A stretch of 5,501 nt of DNA. Origin: Oscillospiraceae bacterium (GTDB lineage Bacteria; Bacillota; Clostridia; Oscillospirales; Ruminococcaceae). Each line of letters begins with the position of its first letter. Position 1 is the first letter of the stretch. The position numbers and the translations under genes were made by a program. The notes beneath the pieces were generated by a model. The model did not search any database, had not been told where the DNA came from, and saw only the letters and a program-made list of their open reading frames with translations. The stretch spans positions 666 to 6,166 of the forward strand of contig DXNX01000149.1 in the NCBI GenBank assembly GCA_019413245.1, given 5' to 3'. Shown here piece by piece: positions 5,316 to 5,501 of the stretch.

Positions 5316-5501
5316 GGGCAAGCGGCTGCCTGACGGATGGTCCTTCCTTTTTGTCACCAAAAAGGAAGCGAAAAAGTGCCACCGTTTCGAGGCGGTGGAC
5401 GCCGACCAGGGCTGCGGCCCTGGACCCGGGGAGTGCGGCCACCTCGCGACGGCCTTCTCAGGCCCTGGGGGGCCTGAGCAAGGAAAATGATTTGAAATGG
5501 C
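5316..5501 (-). repeat. RepB copy 2, inverted relative to copy 1, reaching the window edge
   Basis: Reverse-complement copy of 2658-2843. Conserved stems lie at 5457-5465/5470-5478 (CTCAGGCCC, loop TGGG), 5406-5412/5417-5423 (CCAGGGC, loop TGCG) and 5343-5353/5358-5368 (CTTCCTTTTTG, loop TCAC). In the last stem the outer pair is C-G where copy 1 has G-C in element orientation, so both partners changed together. The copy continues to the last base and may extend further. No gene is seen; the short frames on both strands come from the repeat itself. Confidence 0.8.

Overview
The window looks like a piece of a GC-rich, strictly anaerobic Firmicute chromosome. A gut Oscillospiraceae/Ruminococcaceae of the Faecalibacterium-Subdoligranulum-Gemmiger type is my best guess. 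The reasons are a glycyl-radical pyruvate formate-lyase with its activase, GC-rich codon use with AGGAGG-type ribosome sites, and dispersed hairpin repeats of a kind I associate with these genomes. The taxon is inference; there is no rRNA or marker gene here.

Left part (1-2497): the 3' half of pflB (pyruvate formate-lyase, including its active-site cysteines and radical glycine) ends in a strong palindromic terminator. A small four-helix membrane protein gene of unknown function lies convergently on the minus strand. Next comes an AT-rich divergent promoter region with a 16-bp direct repeat at 21-bp spacing over a near-consensus promoter, then pflA, the radical-SAM activase that installs the glycyl radical in PflB. 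So pflB and pflA are in the same direction but separated by an opposing gene and apparently transcribed separately.

Middle part (2498-2905): no gene. It holds a ~148-bp inverted-repeat (MITE-like) element, called RepA here, then a ~185-bp multi-hairpin repeat, RepB, then a bidirectional terminator shared by pflA and the convergent operon.

Right part (2906-5144, minus strand): a compact operon read from 5144 down to 2906. The order is Nudix ADP-ribose pyrophosphatase (nudF type), GT10-family alpha-1,3-fucosyltransferase-like enzyme (TGATG overlap), then trmO (t6A37 tRNA methyltransferase, 17-nt gap). A near-consensus promoter lies at 5198-5227. Its leader carries a GC-rich hairpin.

Right end (5228-5501): no gene. 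It has one arm of RepA, then a second copy of RepB in the opposite orientation that runs to the window edge. The RepB copies thus form a large inverted repeat around the nudF-GT10-trmO operon. Both repeat families show compensatory base changes in hairpin stems. These repeats are the least explained material in the window.
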